A stretch of 64,000 nucleotides of DNA, from contig CM030852.1 in the NCBI GenBank assembly GCA_018105865.1, positions 9,122,534 to 9,186,533 on the forward strand, given 5' to 3'. Made by a program: the position numbers and the translations under genes. Under the pieces are notes generated by a model. That model did no database searches. It saw only the letters and a program-made list of their open reading frames with translations, and was not told where the DNA came from. The stretch is from Metaphire vulgaris. Taxonomy: Eukaryota > Annelida > Clitellata > Crassiclitellata > Megascolecidae. Positions 1 through 10,622 of this stretch are shown one piece after another; within the stretch, counting starts at the first letter, position 1, and each line of letters opens with the position of its first letter.

Positions 1-169
1 AAATGGTCAGGAAAAGTCAATTGGAGGTTCGTGTTGGTAACAAACTGTGTGCATTATGTATTAACAAACAGCCGATTTTTAAAGCTACCGTCAAAGGCAA
101 GACAGACTTGCTGAATAAAACTAACGAAGGTAAAGGTAGTCCAGTACTCGAAAGAGCGTAGGGTTTCCA

Positions 170-425
170 GCACTGATCTCTGGTAACTAGGAAAGCAGCG
201 ACGTAGGTGGCTTACGCCATTAATCTAGAATAGATTCCATAACTTTCTCTAGCCCTGCGTTTTACCTTCGCAGCTTGACGCTACTACCAATTTATCGACG
301 CCTAAGCACTGAACGGCTTGGTTGGCCACCGGCACCGCGATTAGATCCATTGATGGTCACCCATCCAAGTACTAACCGCGCTCAACGTTGCTTAGCCTCT
401 GTGTTCTAACGAGAACCGGTCGAAA
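170..425 (-). repeat. 5S rRNA-derived SINE (SINE3-like), copy 1
   Basis: On the minus strand the head resembles 5S rRNA, including the internal promoter blocks: gaggctaagcaacg, then ggttagtacttggatgggtg. It is followed by a non-5S tail (gcttaggcgtcgataaattg...). The same head and tail occur in the same order at 1850-2115, so this is a dispersed SINE and not a 5S gene. Edges are approximate. Confidence 0.72.
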
Positions 426-686
426 AATGCAAAGTAGGCCGAATGAAACTAGCTCTATTTTCTTCTGAAAGTCCGTCACAGCCTTCCGTCAACTTAACTC
501 TGTCAAACAATTCATTATGTCTCCAAACTGGCAAAGACGAGACTAAAAACGGGATCAACGATGAAAATCCGTAAAACGGCGTCCAGTTTTCTGTAAAAAT
601 ATTCGCGGACAAAAACCAGAAGCACGATACTGTCCCTGAAAGAACCCGACGGATGGTCATCATAAGGAACCGCAGGGTTCGCGGAA

Positions 687-765
687 GATGGCAGAGTGTG
701 TTAGGCGCTGGAGCAGAAGGCTGACGGAGCGAGGCTCAAACCCCGTTAGCGCCCCTAGTGGCTTT
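687..765 (+). repeat. tRNA-derived SINE head
   Basis: The sequence ggcagagtgtgttaggcgctgg resembles an A box, and gcgaggctcaaaccccgtta resembles a B box, with tRNA-like spacing. It resembles the SINE heads near 29290 and 43745 and is too diverged for a functional tRNA. Confidence 0.45.
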
Positions 766-863
766 CACACAGGCAGTAATGCCTCCTAAGTCCACTTTAC
801 ACTGTAAATCACGCATGGTTTTTATACGTTACGTCTACTCCAGAGTTGCACGAGATGTTTTAC

Positions 864-1146
864 CAGCTGCTCGTCTATGGACGTCGCGATGGTCTTCGTG
901 GAGCTCGGAGGAGGAGGAGGATAGATTTCCATTCGACCGAAGAGTTAAATCCGGATGACTCTGGTGGTGGTGGTGATGATGATTATCGTGGTCGTCCCCC
1001 AAGAGTTCCACGATCTCTCCAGTGACGTACTTTTGTATTTCGCGAACAGTCTCGATCGTAATCACACGAAGCCAGACGCAGAGATTGGTGGCGATCATGT
1101 GCATAGTCCCGAACCGTCCGATAGTACAGTAGCTATGTATGCGAAG
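864..1146 (-). CDS. Otopetrin exon, RFGxMHMIATNLCVW segment
   Basis: The exon is 283 bp, starts in phase 0 after tttgttaag and ends in phase 1 before gtaaaac. It encodes LRIHSYCTIGRFGTMHMIAT followed by NLCVWLRVITIETVREIQ, a highly conserved otopetrin region. A loop follows with six consecutive His, then a Ser run and charged residues. The His/Ser runs come from short triplet expansions in the DNA. Confidence 0.86.
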
Positions 1147-4100
1147 CTTAACAAATGCACGAACACCATTATAAGTAACGAAAGACAAGCCGCAAATGCC
1201 GACGTACAGTAGAACATCGTTATAACGAACCAGAGTAGGCAGTGTGGTTCAAGTTAACTGTAACTGTAACTGAAATATCAGTTAACTGAAAAATAACAAA
1301 TCATTTAACTGTAACTGTAACTATAACTGAAAAGTACCAATAACTGATACTGTAACTGAAAAATAAATAACTGTAATAGTCAAAATAACTGAAAAATTAC
1401 AAACTTAAAAGTCAAACGCCACACAAAAAGATCTTTGCTTAACACATTGAAACTCTCGATCTTCCAAAATTATTTATGTCATGTTTTGAAAATATGGACA
1501 TATAGGGCCAAAGTACAGTAGATTTTTCAATCAATCAGAGAGAATAGAGTTATTGCTTATTAAGAAAAAGCATCACAATTTCATTAATGTGTTCAATGGC
1601 GATTAACTGAAAATAACTGAAAAATAATTAACTATAACTGAAACTGTAACTGAAAAACAATAACTTTAACTGTAACTATAACTGAAAAATAATTTCAATA
1701 ACTGAAACCAAACGGAGAATAGGCAAAGCAATTCTACTCATACCCGACGCTCTGTACAACTGGGCCACAGAAAAGCCATCTGTACTCGAAAATGATTGGA
1801 TTCCTATCTATACAGAGTACAGAGAATGTACAATTGTACATTGATATCCGGGTACAAGGCAATCAACGCAGTAGCTGGCTTATGCCATAATCTAGAGTAG
1901 CTTGCCACTGCTTTCTCTAGACTCGCGTTTTAACTTCGCAGCCAAAAGCTGCTACCAATTTGTCGACGCCTAAGCCCGGAATGGCTTGGTTGACCGCCGG
2001 CATCACGGCTCGATTCCGGGATGGTCACCCATCCAAGTACTAACCGCGCTTAGCGTTGCTTAACTTCGGTGTTCTGACGGGAACCGGTCGCTCAACGCCG
2101 AGCTGGTCTTGACATAAATCATCGATATTGTCGACGCTACTTTTTAATTAAAACCTTGACGTAATTACTTTGAAAATGATGAAGATAAAGTAGAGTTGCA
2201 TGAAAGTGAAGATAAGTTGAAATATCGGTCGCAAGATGACGACAAGGTCGACGTTACATTTAGCTAAGTGTTGCATTTCAACGAATTGTCCAAACTCTAG
2301 TCCGTTATGAATGACGGAACCAATTCCAAAGGCTGAAAGACAGAGAACACAAACTCCACGACACAGCACATTTAGCACAACAACGACCAGTGGCGTAGCC
2401 AAGGGGGGTTTGTGGACTAAACCCCCTCCTTGGCTGCCCGACCAAAAATTTTCATTGTGTTTCACTCATTTTTTAATTTTCGGACGCGGCTTTTTGGGTT
2501 GGAAATCATAGCCCGAAAAAAAGTCCATCGCTGACCGACTATTCAATCACAAAATTTTATAGTTTCTTAGCGCACTATAGAACCTATAACAACTAACGCA
2601 ATTTGACATTTTTGGATTTCAAGATTTTTCGAAGTTGGAAATCATACCCCCCTTGCTCATTTCCGAAAATCCTGGCTACACCACTGACAGCGACTTTGTT
2701 TTTCGTACCGACGGCTCCGAGTCGAAGATAGAGGCTGTCCGATCCTGACTTCGTGTTGAAGGAGAAGTTGGCCGTCGACCGTCGATCGGTCGTCGCCGTC
2801 GACGCTCGGCCGTCGCTGGCGACCGACTCCGACCGCCGAAGGCTGCACGTCTCGCCCGCCTCCGACTCCAGGTCCTGGCCCTTGTCGAACGCCACCCACG
2901 AATCTTGCACCGAATTTACCGCCCCCTCCACAGCCGCCGCCGCCGCCGCCGTCGACGCCGACACGCTGTCCCCCCTGATTTTCGGTGCCAGGAGGCGGTT
3001 TCTCAGATAGCGGACCGGGTTCATGTCGCGTATGAGAACGAGATAGACGAAGCTGATGAAGACGATGCCGACGACGAACAGATACAAGTAGAATCCCTTC
3101 GGACAGAAAGCGAGAAAAATGTGAAATTTATCAATTGACGAAATAATTATAAAAAATCTTTATTCGCAAACGCAGATAACATGAGATAAACATAATCCTT
3201 AACTAACAATTACACATTCCGTTAGTAAAGTAAAGTAAAATCTCGTAAACTTATTTAGCGCCCCGGTAAGCAGTACAGCAGTAGCTGCTTATTCTTATGC
3301 GCTTAATCTTTCTTGAAATAGCTTTAGTCAAGGTGGTTTATCGGACGGGCAAAGGTCAGTGTATCTATGAGGCGGCGTTAATATACAATTGACAAAACAA
3401 AGTGGTTTCTTAGAGAACCGAATTGCTTATATCAAAATGATTAGTGCTTTATGAAACTTTTGTGCAATTTTAGTCGACAATAAGTTTGCAGGATCACGGC
3501 ATGCTACAAAGCCGATTAGGCATAGGCCTAAGTCGCACAGTTACAAAAGAGTTTGGGTCTTTGGGAAACCCTGGCCTATAGTACTTTAACAAATTTAATT
3601 TTATTTCGCAATAACACCAGGAAAGCCTATTCCGACCATTTTGCTGTGAAACTCCGTTAACAATAGAGAATCTCTGGAGTTATCACCAAAATCTTTCCCC
3701 TCACGGTTGAGCGATTTTGCGGTACTCATAGGAATTTTAAGACGCGTAACAAAGGTATGTTCCTGGAAAAATTTTAAAATAGATAATTTTCAAGAAATTT
3801 CAAAATTTATTTATCTCATTTTGTCTTATATTGCAAAAATATGAATAATTATGCTTAATATATTTGCCACAGTTTTCATTCCAATTGAATCTGAGCTTTT
3901 GTTTTGCCATTTATTCAAAATTTTAAAGATTCCTTCAGCCAACGTTCGCCAGATGGCGAAATGCATTTTTTTTATATTACATGTTATTATTAGGGCCGCG
4001 GCACGTTACAAAACCACTGAAGTGGGCAGCAGTTCCAAAACTGTTTAGGAACCCTTGCTATAACCTATATTTTTTATTTTGAAATAACGCAAGGAAGCGC

Positions 4101-6461
4101 ATTCCGACCATTTTGCTGTGAAAACTCTGCTAACAATTAGAGAATCTTTGAGTTAGCAACACGATACCTGACAGTTAAGCGATTTTGCCATATTCATAGG
4201 ATTTTAAGACGCGTAATAAGGGTATGCTCATGACAAAAGTTTAAAGAAGACAGTTTTCAAGACATTTCAATATCTATTTCTCTCATTTTGTTTTATTTGA
4301 CAAAATTATGAATAATTCTGCCTAATATATTTGCCGCATTTTTCATTCGAATTGAATCAGAGCTTTTGTTCTGCTATTTATTCAAAACTCAGAAGATTCT
4401 TTTTAACTAACGTTCGCCAGATGGCGCAATGTATTATTTTGATATTACATGCTATTATTAGGGTTGCGGCACGTTACAAAAAATGCTGAAGTGGGCCACG
4501 GTTCCAAAACCTTTGGGAAACCCTGTTCTAATTAATTCCCTCTCTTGTTCTTCAACACATTCACTGAGCTATGTCAGACATATTCCTCTTATATTCATTC
4601 AATTTGCTAGATCTTGAAACTGTTCAAGCGCAACCACGAGGCCTTTAGGCTAAAGTCCCCCATTTTCAGAGACTACCAAAGGGAATGGGGAAGGTACAGG
4701 GCTCGGCTCCCCACTTTTTCTTCCACGTTTACGTCAATGAATTCAAGTCTCTATTTTAAGACATTTCTATCGCTGACTTTCTGTTCTTTTAATTTTATCG
4801 ATATTTGGAACCGCACAAAATCATTAAATAAAATACCTTCTTCCATAGTCTAGAGTCTAGACCAGAAGTTAGTAATTGTACGGAGCTGCTACAGGTTCAC
4901 AAGAAAGCGTGAATCTTTATCAGTAAGTACACGTATGACATGAAAACAATGGAACAAAATTTTCAGAAATTTGTGCACCCCATTTTTTCATTTGTGCACT
5001 TGCCTTGCGACCTTCTGTGCGCGCACACGGGCACAGCTTAGAAGGATCATTGAGATTCGAGTGACTGGTCAATGTCAGAGATTTCGGAGTTTTAAACACG
5101 CAGATTGTGGAAGAAAATACTATTTTACGCAGGCATGGACTTGCCCAACCCAACCCACGAAAACAACTGGGTTACCTGACCTAACCCAACCCAACACATA
5201 CATAAGTGGCTGTCCATTAATTATGTCAACAATTTTTGGGCAAATTTTGATTCCCCCCCTGTCAACAGCTGTCAACTTTCACTTACCCCCCATAATTACG
5301 TCAAAAACTTTTGACCGCCCCTCCAAGATCAATGACAGGTCCCAATAGCAAAGTTAATATTTTTTGCGGTGACGACCATTTTTTCTCTGTTTTGCTCATC
5401 GAGTGGCAAAATGTGGTGGTGGTGACCTTTTTTGCCATGTTTTTTTCCATTGTAATAAGTAGTATTCCATGAAATTTTCTATTTTTGATTATTTGTAAAA
5501 AGTGAAATTGTTGACGTAAACTTCCCTTGACCCCCTCCCCCTGTCAACAACTGTCAAACTTTTTCAAACCCCCTCCCCCCAGTAGCGTCAGTTCACACTT
5601 TTCTTGGGGGCGAGATAATTTTTTGGCAAATTTGTGCAAATTGTAGGCAACTTGTGCAAATTTTAGGCAATTTGTGCAAATTTTAGGCAATTTGTGCAAA
5701 TTTTAGGCAATTTGTGCAAATTTTAGGCAATCTGTGCAAATTTTAGGCAATTTGTGCAAATTTTAGGCAATTTTTTTAAACATTTTAGGAAATTTTTTCC
5801 AAATTTTGGGCCAATTTTGGCAAATTTGCAATTTTTTATATTTTTGGCAAATGTTGCGATATTTTGCACATTAATACATTAGGCTATAAATTATTTTTTC
5901 ATTTCTTTAATTTCAGCCCTTCCTAAATGACGCCCCTGCCTCCCCTAAATTTTTGACGTAATTAATGGACAGCCCCTAACAATTTCTAAACAGTAATTGA
6001 TCGTCAGCAGTTAGTAGGCCTATATAAGTGAAGCAATAAAAATTAAAAGTTAAGACAAAGAATAATCACGAAAATACGGAAACGGCTGAAACCATAGAAT
6101 GTGTCGAAACCAATGGAAGGCGTTGAATATTATAGCGCAACTCTGACGACCATTAAATAAAAAAGGATACAATTTTGCATTGCATTATCACAGAAGAAAA
6201 CTCGACTCATTTTCTTACCCGAACAACCCAACCCACCAAAAAAAATGAAAATTTCTCACCCAACTCAACCCAACCCACGGGTGGACCCAACTCATGTCCA
6301 CGTCTGATTTTGCGAGCGTCTCAAATAAATCGGAACCGACTTTTACCTCGAGTATTTGAACGGTGATGTCAACCGCAAAGACCTTGGCAAACGGCATCGA
6401 AGCGCCAACGACAACCAAGAACATGGCGTAGAGTCCGCTGAGGATGTTCGATAAGTTGTCT
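864..6461 (-). CDS. Otopetrin-family proton channel, partial gene (four internal exons)
   Basis: Otopetrins are multi-pass proton-selective channels of the plasma membrane and some endomembranes. Four exons read in order on the minus strand with matching phases: 6461-6347, 3096-2709, 2332-2169 and 1146-864. They encode a first membrane segment (NILSGLYAMFLVVVG), a second one (GFYLYLFVVGIVFISF) and a long Ala/Ser/Thr-rich hydrophilic loop. Then come the family-typical stretch LGAV-AFGIGSVIHNGLEFGQ, a strongly hydrophobic helix (LIFTFMQLYFIFIIFK) and the conserved RFGTMHMIATNLCVWL segment followed by a His/Ser-rich loop. Exon ends carry clean acceptors (ctgcttag, tccgaag, ctttcag, tgttaag) and GT donors. 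The last exon ends in phase 1 at 864, so the gene continues toward the left edge. The start codon exon was not identified upstream of 6461. Family assignment is from recognised motifs and exon continuity; which paralog it is cannot be said. Confidence 0.85.
1250..1715. repeat. Low-complexity (TAACTGAAA)n-like tract
   Basis: Two blocks (about 1250-1400 and 1600-1715) of imperfect repeats of taactgaaaaataa and taactgtaac. A similar composition occurs at 29460-29620 and 30420-30610, so the tract belongs to a dispersed repeat. No gene is seen here; it is otopetrin intron. Confidence 0.6.
1850..2115 (-). repeat. 5S rRNA-derived SINE (SINE3-like), copy 2
   Basis: Better preserved than copy 1. The minus strand reads caccgaagttaagcaacg and then gcggttagtacttggatggg, matching the 5S box A to box C region. 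A shared tail contains gcttaggcgtcgacaaattg. The element lies in an otopetrin intron in the gene's own orientation. Confidence 0.75.
2169..2332 (-). CDS. Otopetrin exon, conserved GLEFGQ motif and membrane helix
   Basis: The exon is 164 bp and its two leading bases complete the split Ala codon from the preceding exon, giving LGAV-AFGIGS. It encodes FGIGSVIHNGLEFGQFVEMQ, a Cys-containing loop, and a phenylalanine-rich helix ending FIIFK directly before the donor gtaatta. The order and spacing match otopetrin third and fourth helices. Confidence 0.87.
2388..2686. mobile_element. hAT-like MITE with CAGTGGCGTAGCC ends
   Basis: The left end reads CAGTGGCGTAGCCA and the right end TGGCTACACCACTG, inverted relative to each other. 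The flanks acaacgac and acagcgac are a 7/8 target duplication. It lies wholly in the short otopetrin intron 2333-2708. Related copies or ends are at 11412-11700, 11754 and 59774-59971. It has no coding capacity. Confidence 0.75.
2709..3096 (-). CDS. Otopetrin exon, second transmembrane segment and cytosolic loop
   Basis: The exon is 388 bp, starts in phase 0 with GGA TTC TAC and ends with G before gtacgaa. It encodes YLYLFVVGIVFISFVYLVLI, then a basic stretch (RYLRNRLLAPKIR), a run of Ala from a CCG/GCC repeat, and Ser-rich sequence ending SDSLYLRLGAV. The GC-rich codon use of the loop contrasts with the AT-rich surroundings. The next intron (2333-2708) is short and contains a hAT-like MITE. 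Confidence 0.85.
3225..3390 (-). repeat. CR1-like LINE 3' tail fragment
   Basis: On the minus strand this matches the tail at 8440-8620 almost base for base: agattaagcgcataagaata, then agcagctactgctgtactgc, then a run ending tttactttac. A third, diverged copy is at 12735-12850. It is a 5'-truncated insertion in an otopetrin intron. Confidence 0.65.
3490..4534. repeat. Tandem array of a roughly 480-bp repeat, 2.2 copies
   Basis: Units begin near 3497, 3997 and 4463. Each has a cacgttacaaa-type start, a gtttgggaaaccctg-like block, then attccgaccattttgctgtg and a ttaagacgcgtaa block. The same unit appears in inverted orientation at 15845-16300 and partly at 16610-16750 inside an MCM8 intron. 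The cagagtttcccaaac-like edge suggests a hAT-type origin, which is inference. Confidence 0.6.
5206..5976. mobile_element. PIF/Harbinger-like MITE with internal 20-bp satellite
   Basis: The left end is GTGGCTGTCCATTAATTA and the right end TAATTAATGGACAGCCCC, flanked by a TAA duplication on each side. A 3-bp TWA duplication with this type of end is characteristic of PIF/Harbinger elements. It is related to the shorter copy at 9332-9743. The interior holds about seven copies of a 20-bp unit. Confidence 0.75.
5630..5772. repeat. 20-bp tandem repeat, about 7 copies
   Basis: The unit ttgtgcaaattttaggcaat is repeated head to tail with few substitutions, inside the Harbinger-like MITE. It is absent from the copy at 9332-9743, so it arose or expanded in this copy or subfamily. 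Confidence 0.85.
6347..6461 (-). CDS. Otopetrin exon, first transmembrane segment
   Basis: The exon is 115 bp: one base completing a split codon, then 38 codons. It starts after a strong pyrimidine tract and cttag, and ends in ...ATACTCGAG before gtaaaag. It encodes DNLSNILSGLYAMFLVVVGA and then a short amphipathic stretch ending ILE. The exon must be preceded by an exon ending with two bases of a codon, which was not located. Confidence 0.82.
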
Positions 6462-6527
6462 CTAAGCAGCAAAGGAACAAAACTGAACTCAATTTACGAC
6501 GATAGTATGTCGATTAAAAACACAGTT

Positions 6528-6648
<121 letters not shown>

Positions 6649-7552
6649 TGATTTTAAGTGGTTTAGGAGGCTAAGTAAGCCTGTGTGAAAACCACTGATG
6701 TAACCATCTGCATTCAATAACCTAGTTTATCGAGATAGCCTTTGAATCCGTTTACTGTTTAAACTGTCACTCCCATCTCGTCCAAACTGTTCCATTTGTC
6801 CACAACTCTTGCACTAATTTTTTTCTTTCTTGGACCAAGCCTCTGCTTAAACCATTTGCATTTGTGGCCTCTTGTGCTGTTATAGTGTCACAGTGTGCCA
6901 ATGTAAAGAATCGATCGTATGGCACATCTACTTTCCCAGTCATTGTTTTGTATGTTTCTATAAAATCCCCCCTCTCTCTCTTCTCCTTTCTAATGTTGTC
7001 AGTCCACAATATTGAAGTCTTTGTTCGTAGCTTAAATTATGGCACCCATTGACCATCTTCGTTGCTCGTCAGTTGCAAGGCTTCTGCAGATTTGTGAGAG
7101 AGTTCGAGTTTTCTCTTGACCTGTTCGAGAGAGAATTTCTCTAAAGAACTGCGTATCAGTTCGTGTAGGTTTTAAGTTGAGGAGCGCGTGTTCTTTTGAA
7201 TTAAATTTGCTAAATTCATACTTTATATGACATTCAGATGAGTGAGTCTGCATAAGCTGTGTTCGATTTGGTGGTTTCGAATTTAACTCACCATTGTCAA
7301 AGAGAACCCCAAGTGAGTGTCTGCTGTCTAAGATTATGGATTTTAGCCGTCCGATCCGGGGATCCCCCTCCCATAGAGATTCAAATTATGAATGGGAGTA
7401 GTCAAAGACCCTCTGTCTTTTCGCTTCGTACGCACGCCCGTCATTTGATTTTTTTCCAGTGGGACACAACTTTCGACTGCAAGGCAGGCAGTATTTTAAA
7501 AAATACCTATGCAGTATGCAAATTGGTTTTGTCAATAGTACATGCTACATAC
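6649..7552. other. Interval without supported gene
   Basis: After the (AAT)n come a probable LINE tail (gtttaggaggctaagtaagc, gtgtgaaaaccactg; compare 39085-39130) and reverse-complement ORF2-like traces between 6760 and 7250 on the minus strand (MWTDNIRKEKRERGDFIETY; RTDTQFFREILSRT). These resemble a non-LTR ORF2 end but are too broken to bound. Confidence 0.4.
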
Positions 7553-8620
7553 GATGTAATGTAACAAAATATTTGTATAGCGCCTCTTCTAAAGAATCAC
7601 TTGAATCAGCATTCTCGTCTATTTCGTCATGGATGTCATCTAACCTCCTTGCTCTTAATCCATCCAAGACTGAATTCCTCTTAATAGGTCTACCCCAACA
7701 AGTTAAAAAATTGACAGTCCCAAGCTAGTCCTGACTCCAGATACCACAATAACCCCTGCTCCAACTGCAAAAAATCTTGGTTTCAAAATTGATTCATCCC
7801 TAAATTTATAATCACAGATCTCCCAACTATCGAAATCCTGCTATGCCCATATTCGCGATCTACGTCGCCTCCGTCCTTGCCTTGACACCAAAACTGCATC
7901 CACAATCGCCACTTCAATAGTCCATTCCAAACTGGATTACTGCAACTCCCTTTACTATAACCTCCCAAAAACCTCCATCAACAAATTACAATCAATTCAA
8001 AATGCACTAGCCCGAGCAGTAACCAAATCACCAAAGTTCTGCCATATTTCACCCATACTGAAGACACTACACTGGCTTAAAATATCCGAACGTATACAGT
8101 ACAAGATACAATAATAACGATTACTTACAGTTCACTTCATTCGTCAAAACCGGTTTACCTTCGTAAACTCTTAACGCCTCAGCCTCCCCGACCTACACGA
8201 TCATCATCTCATCTCACACTTTCACGCCCGTTAAATCAGTCATCACTCAAAATCTGCAACCGCGCTTTCTCATACGCCACACCAGAACTTTGGAACTCAA
8301 TTCCAGCCTCCCTCCGCATCCTACGACATGGTCAAACAATAAGCTCCGAATCCTCATTTCCTTTAATTCCTTCACTGTCTCCTCAAACCTTTAGGTCTAA
8401 ACTTAAAACCTTCCTATTCGAAAAGTCATTTCCCCCATAGCAACAACAACCTGACCCGCCGCCTCATAGATACACTGACCTTTGCCCGGCCGACAAACCA
8501 CCCTGGCTATAGCTATTTCAAGAAAGATTAAGCGCATAAGAATAAGCAGCTACTGCTGTGCTGCTTTCCGGGGCGCTGTAGAAGTTTACGAAATTTTACT
8601 TTACTTACTTTACTCAGAAG
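7553..8620 (+). mobile_element. CR1-like LINE, 3' part of ORF2 and tail
   Basis: Translation across 7590-8440 with several stops gives the end of a reverse transcriptase: SSISSWMSSNLLALNPSKTE, then LDYCNSLYYNLP, TPELWNSIPASL and a C-terminus PLIPSLSPQTFRSKLKTFLF. After the stop comes a non-coding tail to about 8620. The first 48 bases match the reversed 3' end of a second LINE family (compare 20590-20640), so the segment is composite. Copies of this family are at 24673, 25195 and 35632. Confidence 0.75.
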
Positions 8621-9331
8621 CGCTTCGGCAGAAATTACGATGCTAAGCCTACATAATAGGCCCTATTATAATATAGTATACACCAGTGATTGTATCATTG
8701 TAGGCCTAATAAAATTATAAAAAACACTAGCGAACACAATGAATTTAAAAACAAAAAACTCGCGAAATTTTTCCCCCTAAAAATCAGGGTAAAGGCCTCC
8801 CTGCTCCCCCAAATAGCGTCCCTGTTCATACGCTGTGCGTAAACGAGCAACTAATTACATTTAAATAATTTTACCACGAAATTAAGCTGTTTTTCTAAGC
8901 TATTTTATCTAAGCTATAAGCTATTCCACAGTGGGACATTCATTGAATGTGCTGCCTATTCGTCTGGAACTCTATCGGCCAGCGATTGGCTCATTATGCA
9001 GCTGTTTCAACACGCCAGGACGTTCCACTACACAGATTCAACATCGATAGCATTTCGCTGGCACGCGAGGGGGTCGTCGCGATCATTTACATTCGTTGAC
9101 TCGAAGGCCGATTGAATAGAATCGATGTAGTACAACTTGTACGCCATTTGAAGACCGACATAAAGGGTCCTTTAATGCAAGCCGCGGCTTTGAACTGACC
9201 AAAAGAACCAACAAGCTAGCAACTGATCATTAAAAATCTCAAGTGTGCTAGAGATCGCAGGAAAAATCCGGTTTCGATCTGCTAGAGAGCGTTGGAGTCC
9301 ATAAAGGAAGCCAGCGGTAAAGTGACCATTA
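8621..9331. other. Intergenic stretch without recognised feature
   Basis: No exon with convincing splice sites or known protein similarity was seen on either strand. It contains taggcctaa-type motifs, common throughout the window, and a moderately GC-rich patch near 9000-9200. A 5' exon of the otopetrin gene or its promoter could lie here, but nothing in the sequence decides it. Confidence 0.4.
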
Positions 9332-9743
9332 GGGGCTGTCCATTAATTACATCAACAATTTAGAGGAGGGGTTTGAAAAAGTTTTACAGTTGTTGACAGG
9401 GGGAGGAGGGGGTCAAGAGAAGTTGACGTCAACAATTTCACTTTTTACAAATAATCAAAACATTGGAAATTTCATGGACTACTATTTATTACAATGGAAA
9501 AAAGCATGGCAAAAAAGTCATCACCACCACATTTTGACATTCGATGAGCAAAAAATGGAAAAATGGTCATCACCAGAAAAAATAATAACCTTATTATTGG
9601 GACCTGTCATTGATCTTGGGTGGGGGCAAAAGTTTTTGACGTAATTATGGGGGGAGGGTAAGTGAAAGTTGACAGTTGTTGACAAGGGCGCGAGGGGGTC
9701 AAAAATTGCCCCAAAATTGTTGACATAATTAATGGACAGCCCC
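9332..9743. mobile_element. PIF/Harbinger-like MITE, short copy
   Basis: Ends GGGGCTGTCCATTAATTAC and TAATTAATGGACAGCCCC are inverted, with a TTA duplication on both sides (9329-9331 and 9744-9746). The subterminal ttgacagttgttgac motifs are also shared with 5206-5976. The 412-bp interior has no coding capacity. Confidence 0.8.
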
Positions 9744-10329
9744 TTACCAGAATTCTTCTTCTTGACAGGCAATACATGACTTGAGAGAGAGCTTATGAAA
9801 AGCTGTAAAAGAATGAGGAAAGGTCAAGAAGGTGAAGTCCCAATAAATCTAATATTTAAGAATCAACGAGACCTAACGAAGCCTGAATCTGAAACTTCAG
9901 CTGACAGGCTGAATGGGGCTGTGGCATTTGTACGTTGGCATATTATTGTCATTATCTAATATGTACAGTACTTCTGTTCTCCTACTGGCGTTGAACCAAT
10001 AGAAATATGAGCCAACATGAATTCAATTGCATCGCGAACAGTAAATCCGAAAAACATCAAACTGCTCATCAAGCCAATGTTCCGGTCAAGGACAAGTCAT
10101 TGGACAAAATGCTAGAACATTTGCCAAAGTGTAATATATCGGAGAGAAATCAGGTAGAAAAACAACATATCTCTTCCGTCGTTTTTAACGTACAAACAGC
10201 TAGTGTATGCACTTAATTTCTATTTCTATAGATATAGGTCAGTTGGAGAGAAAACACATTAAAAGGGGTTGCGCCACAGAAAATAGGGAAGGATATTTGC
10301 TGCTATACGAAATAGCCAAATGAAACCCC

Positions 10330-10510
10330 CAATATGTATGCTGGACATGTTATAAGAGGCGCCTTCTAGGAACAAGCACGAAAAATTCCAGAGGATCCTA
10401 GTGAAGCACCAAGACGAATATGAATAGATTACATCAAAGTGTGGACAGGAATTAAAAACTACGCCACGATGAAAAGAACTGCTGTGCGGGCCGATTCAGG
10501 TGGAAACAGA
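10330..10510 (+). mobile_element. LINE ORF2 C-terminal remnant
   Basis: With one frame change the stretch reads like the end of a non-LTR ORF2: AGHVIRG-like, then IDYIKVWTGIKNYATMKRTA and a WRCN-like end. It is followed by poly(T) at 10518-10540. No host function. Confidence 0.5.
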
Positions 10511-10517
10511 TTGCCAA

Positions 10518-10571
10518 TCTTTTTTTTTTTTTTTTTTTTTCAGAAATTGACACGTGATTTTTTTTTCTTGC

Positions 10572-10605
<34 letters not shown>

Positions 10606-10622
10606 TGATGATGATGATGATG
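10518..10622. repeat. Poly(T) and (GAC)n/(GAT)n microsatellite
   Basis: A 22-base T run is followed by cacgtgattttttttcttgctc, then (GAC)n grading into (GAT)n. Open frames of poly-Asp or poly-His over it are repeat artefacts. Confidence 0.9.

Larger units (their letters stand above)
5130..6306. mobile_element. hAT-like element carrying a nested Harbinger MITE
   Basis: The ends are inverted: CAGGCATGGACTTGCCCAAC on the left and a right end reading CAGACGTGGACATGAGTTGG when complemented. The flanks attttacg and attttgcg form a 7/8 target duplication. The interior near both ends is made of (CCCAAC)n-like sequence. The element is split by another at 5206-5976. The same design, with GGGTTG repeats, is seen at 57862-58137. 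Confidence 0.7.

Noticed and set aside
330..425. A functional 5S rRNA gene
   Set aside because: Diverged from 5S in the 3' half and followed by the same non-5S tail as the copy at 2000, as expected for a SINE.
2388..2686. A MITE apparently inserted in an otopetrin coding exon, because an open frame runs through its edge
   Set aside because: A donor at 2709 and an acceptor at 2332 in matching phase place the MITE in an intron and restore the family sequence LGAV-AFGIGS.
5630..5772. A CRISPR-like array of 20-bp repeats
   Set aside because: The repeats are contiguous without unique spacers, and the DNA is eukaryotic; it is a minisatellite in a MITE.
10007..10216. A 69-codon open frame as a small gene
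   Set aside because: No conserved feature, splice support or promoter context; length is ordinary for chance in this DNA.
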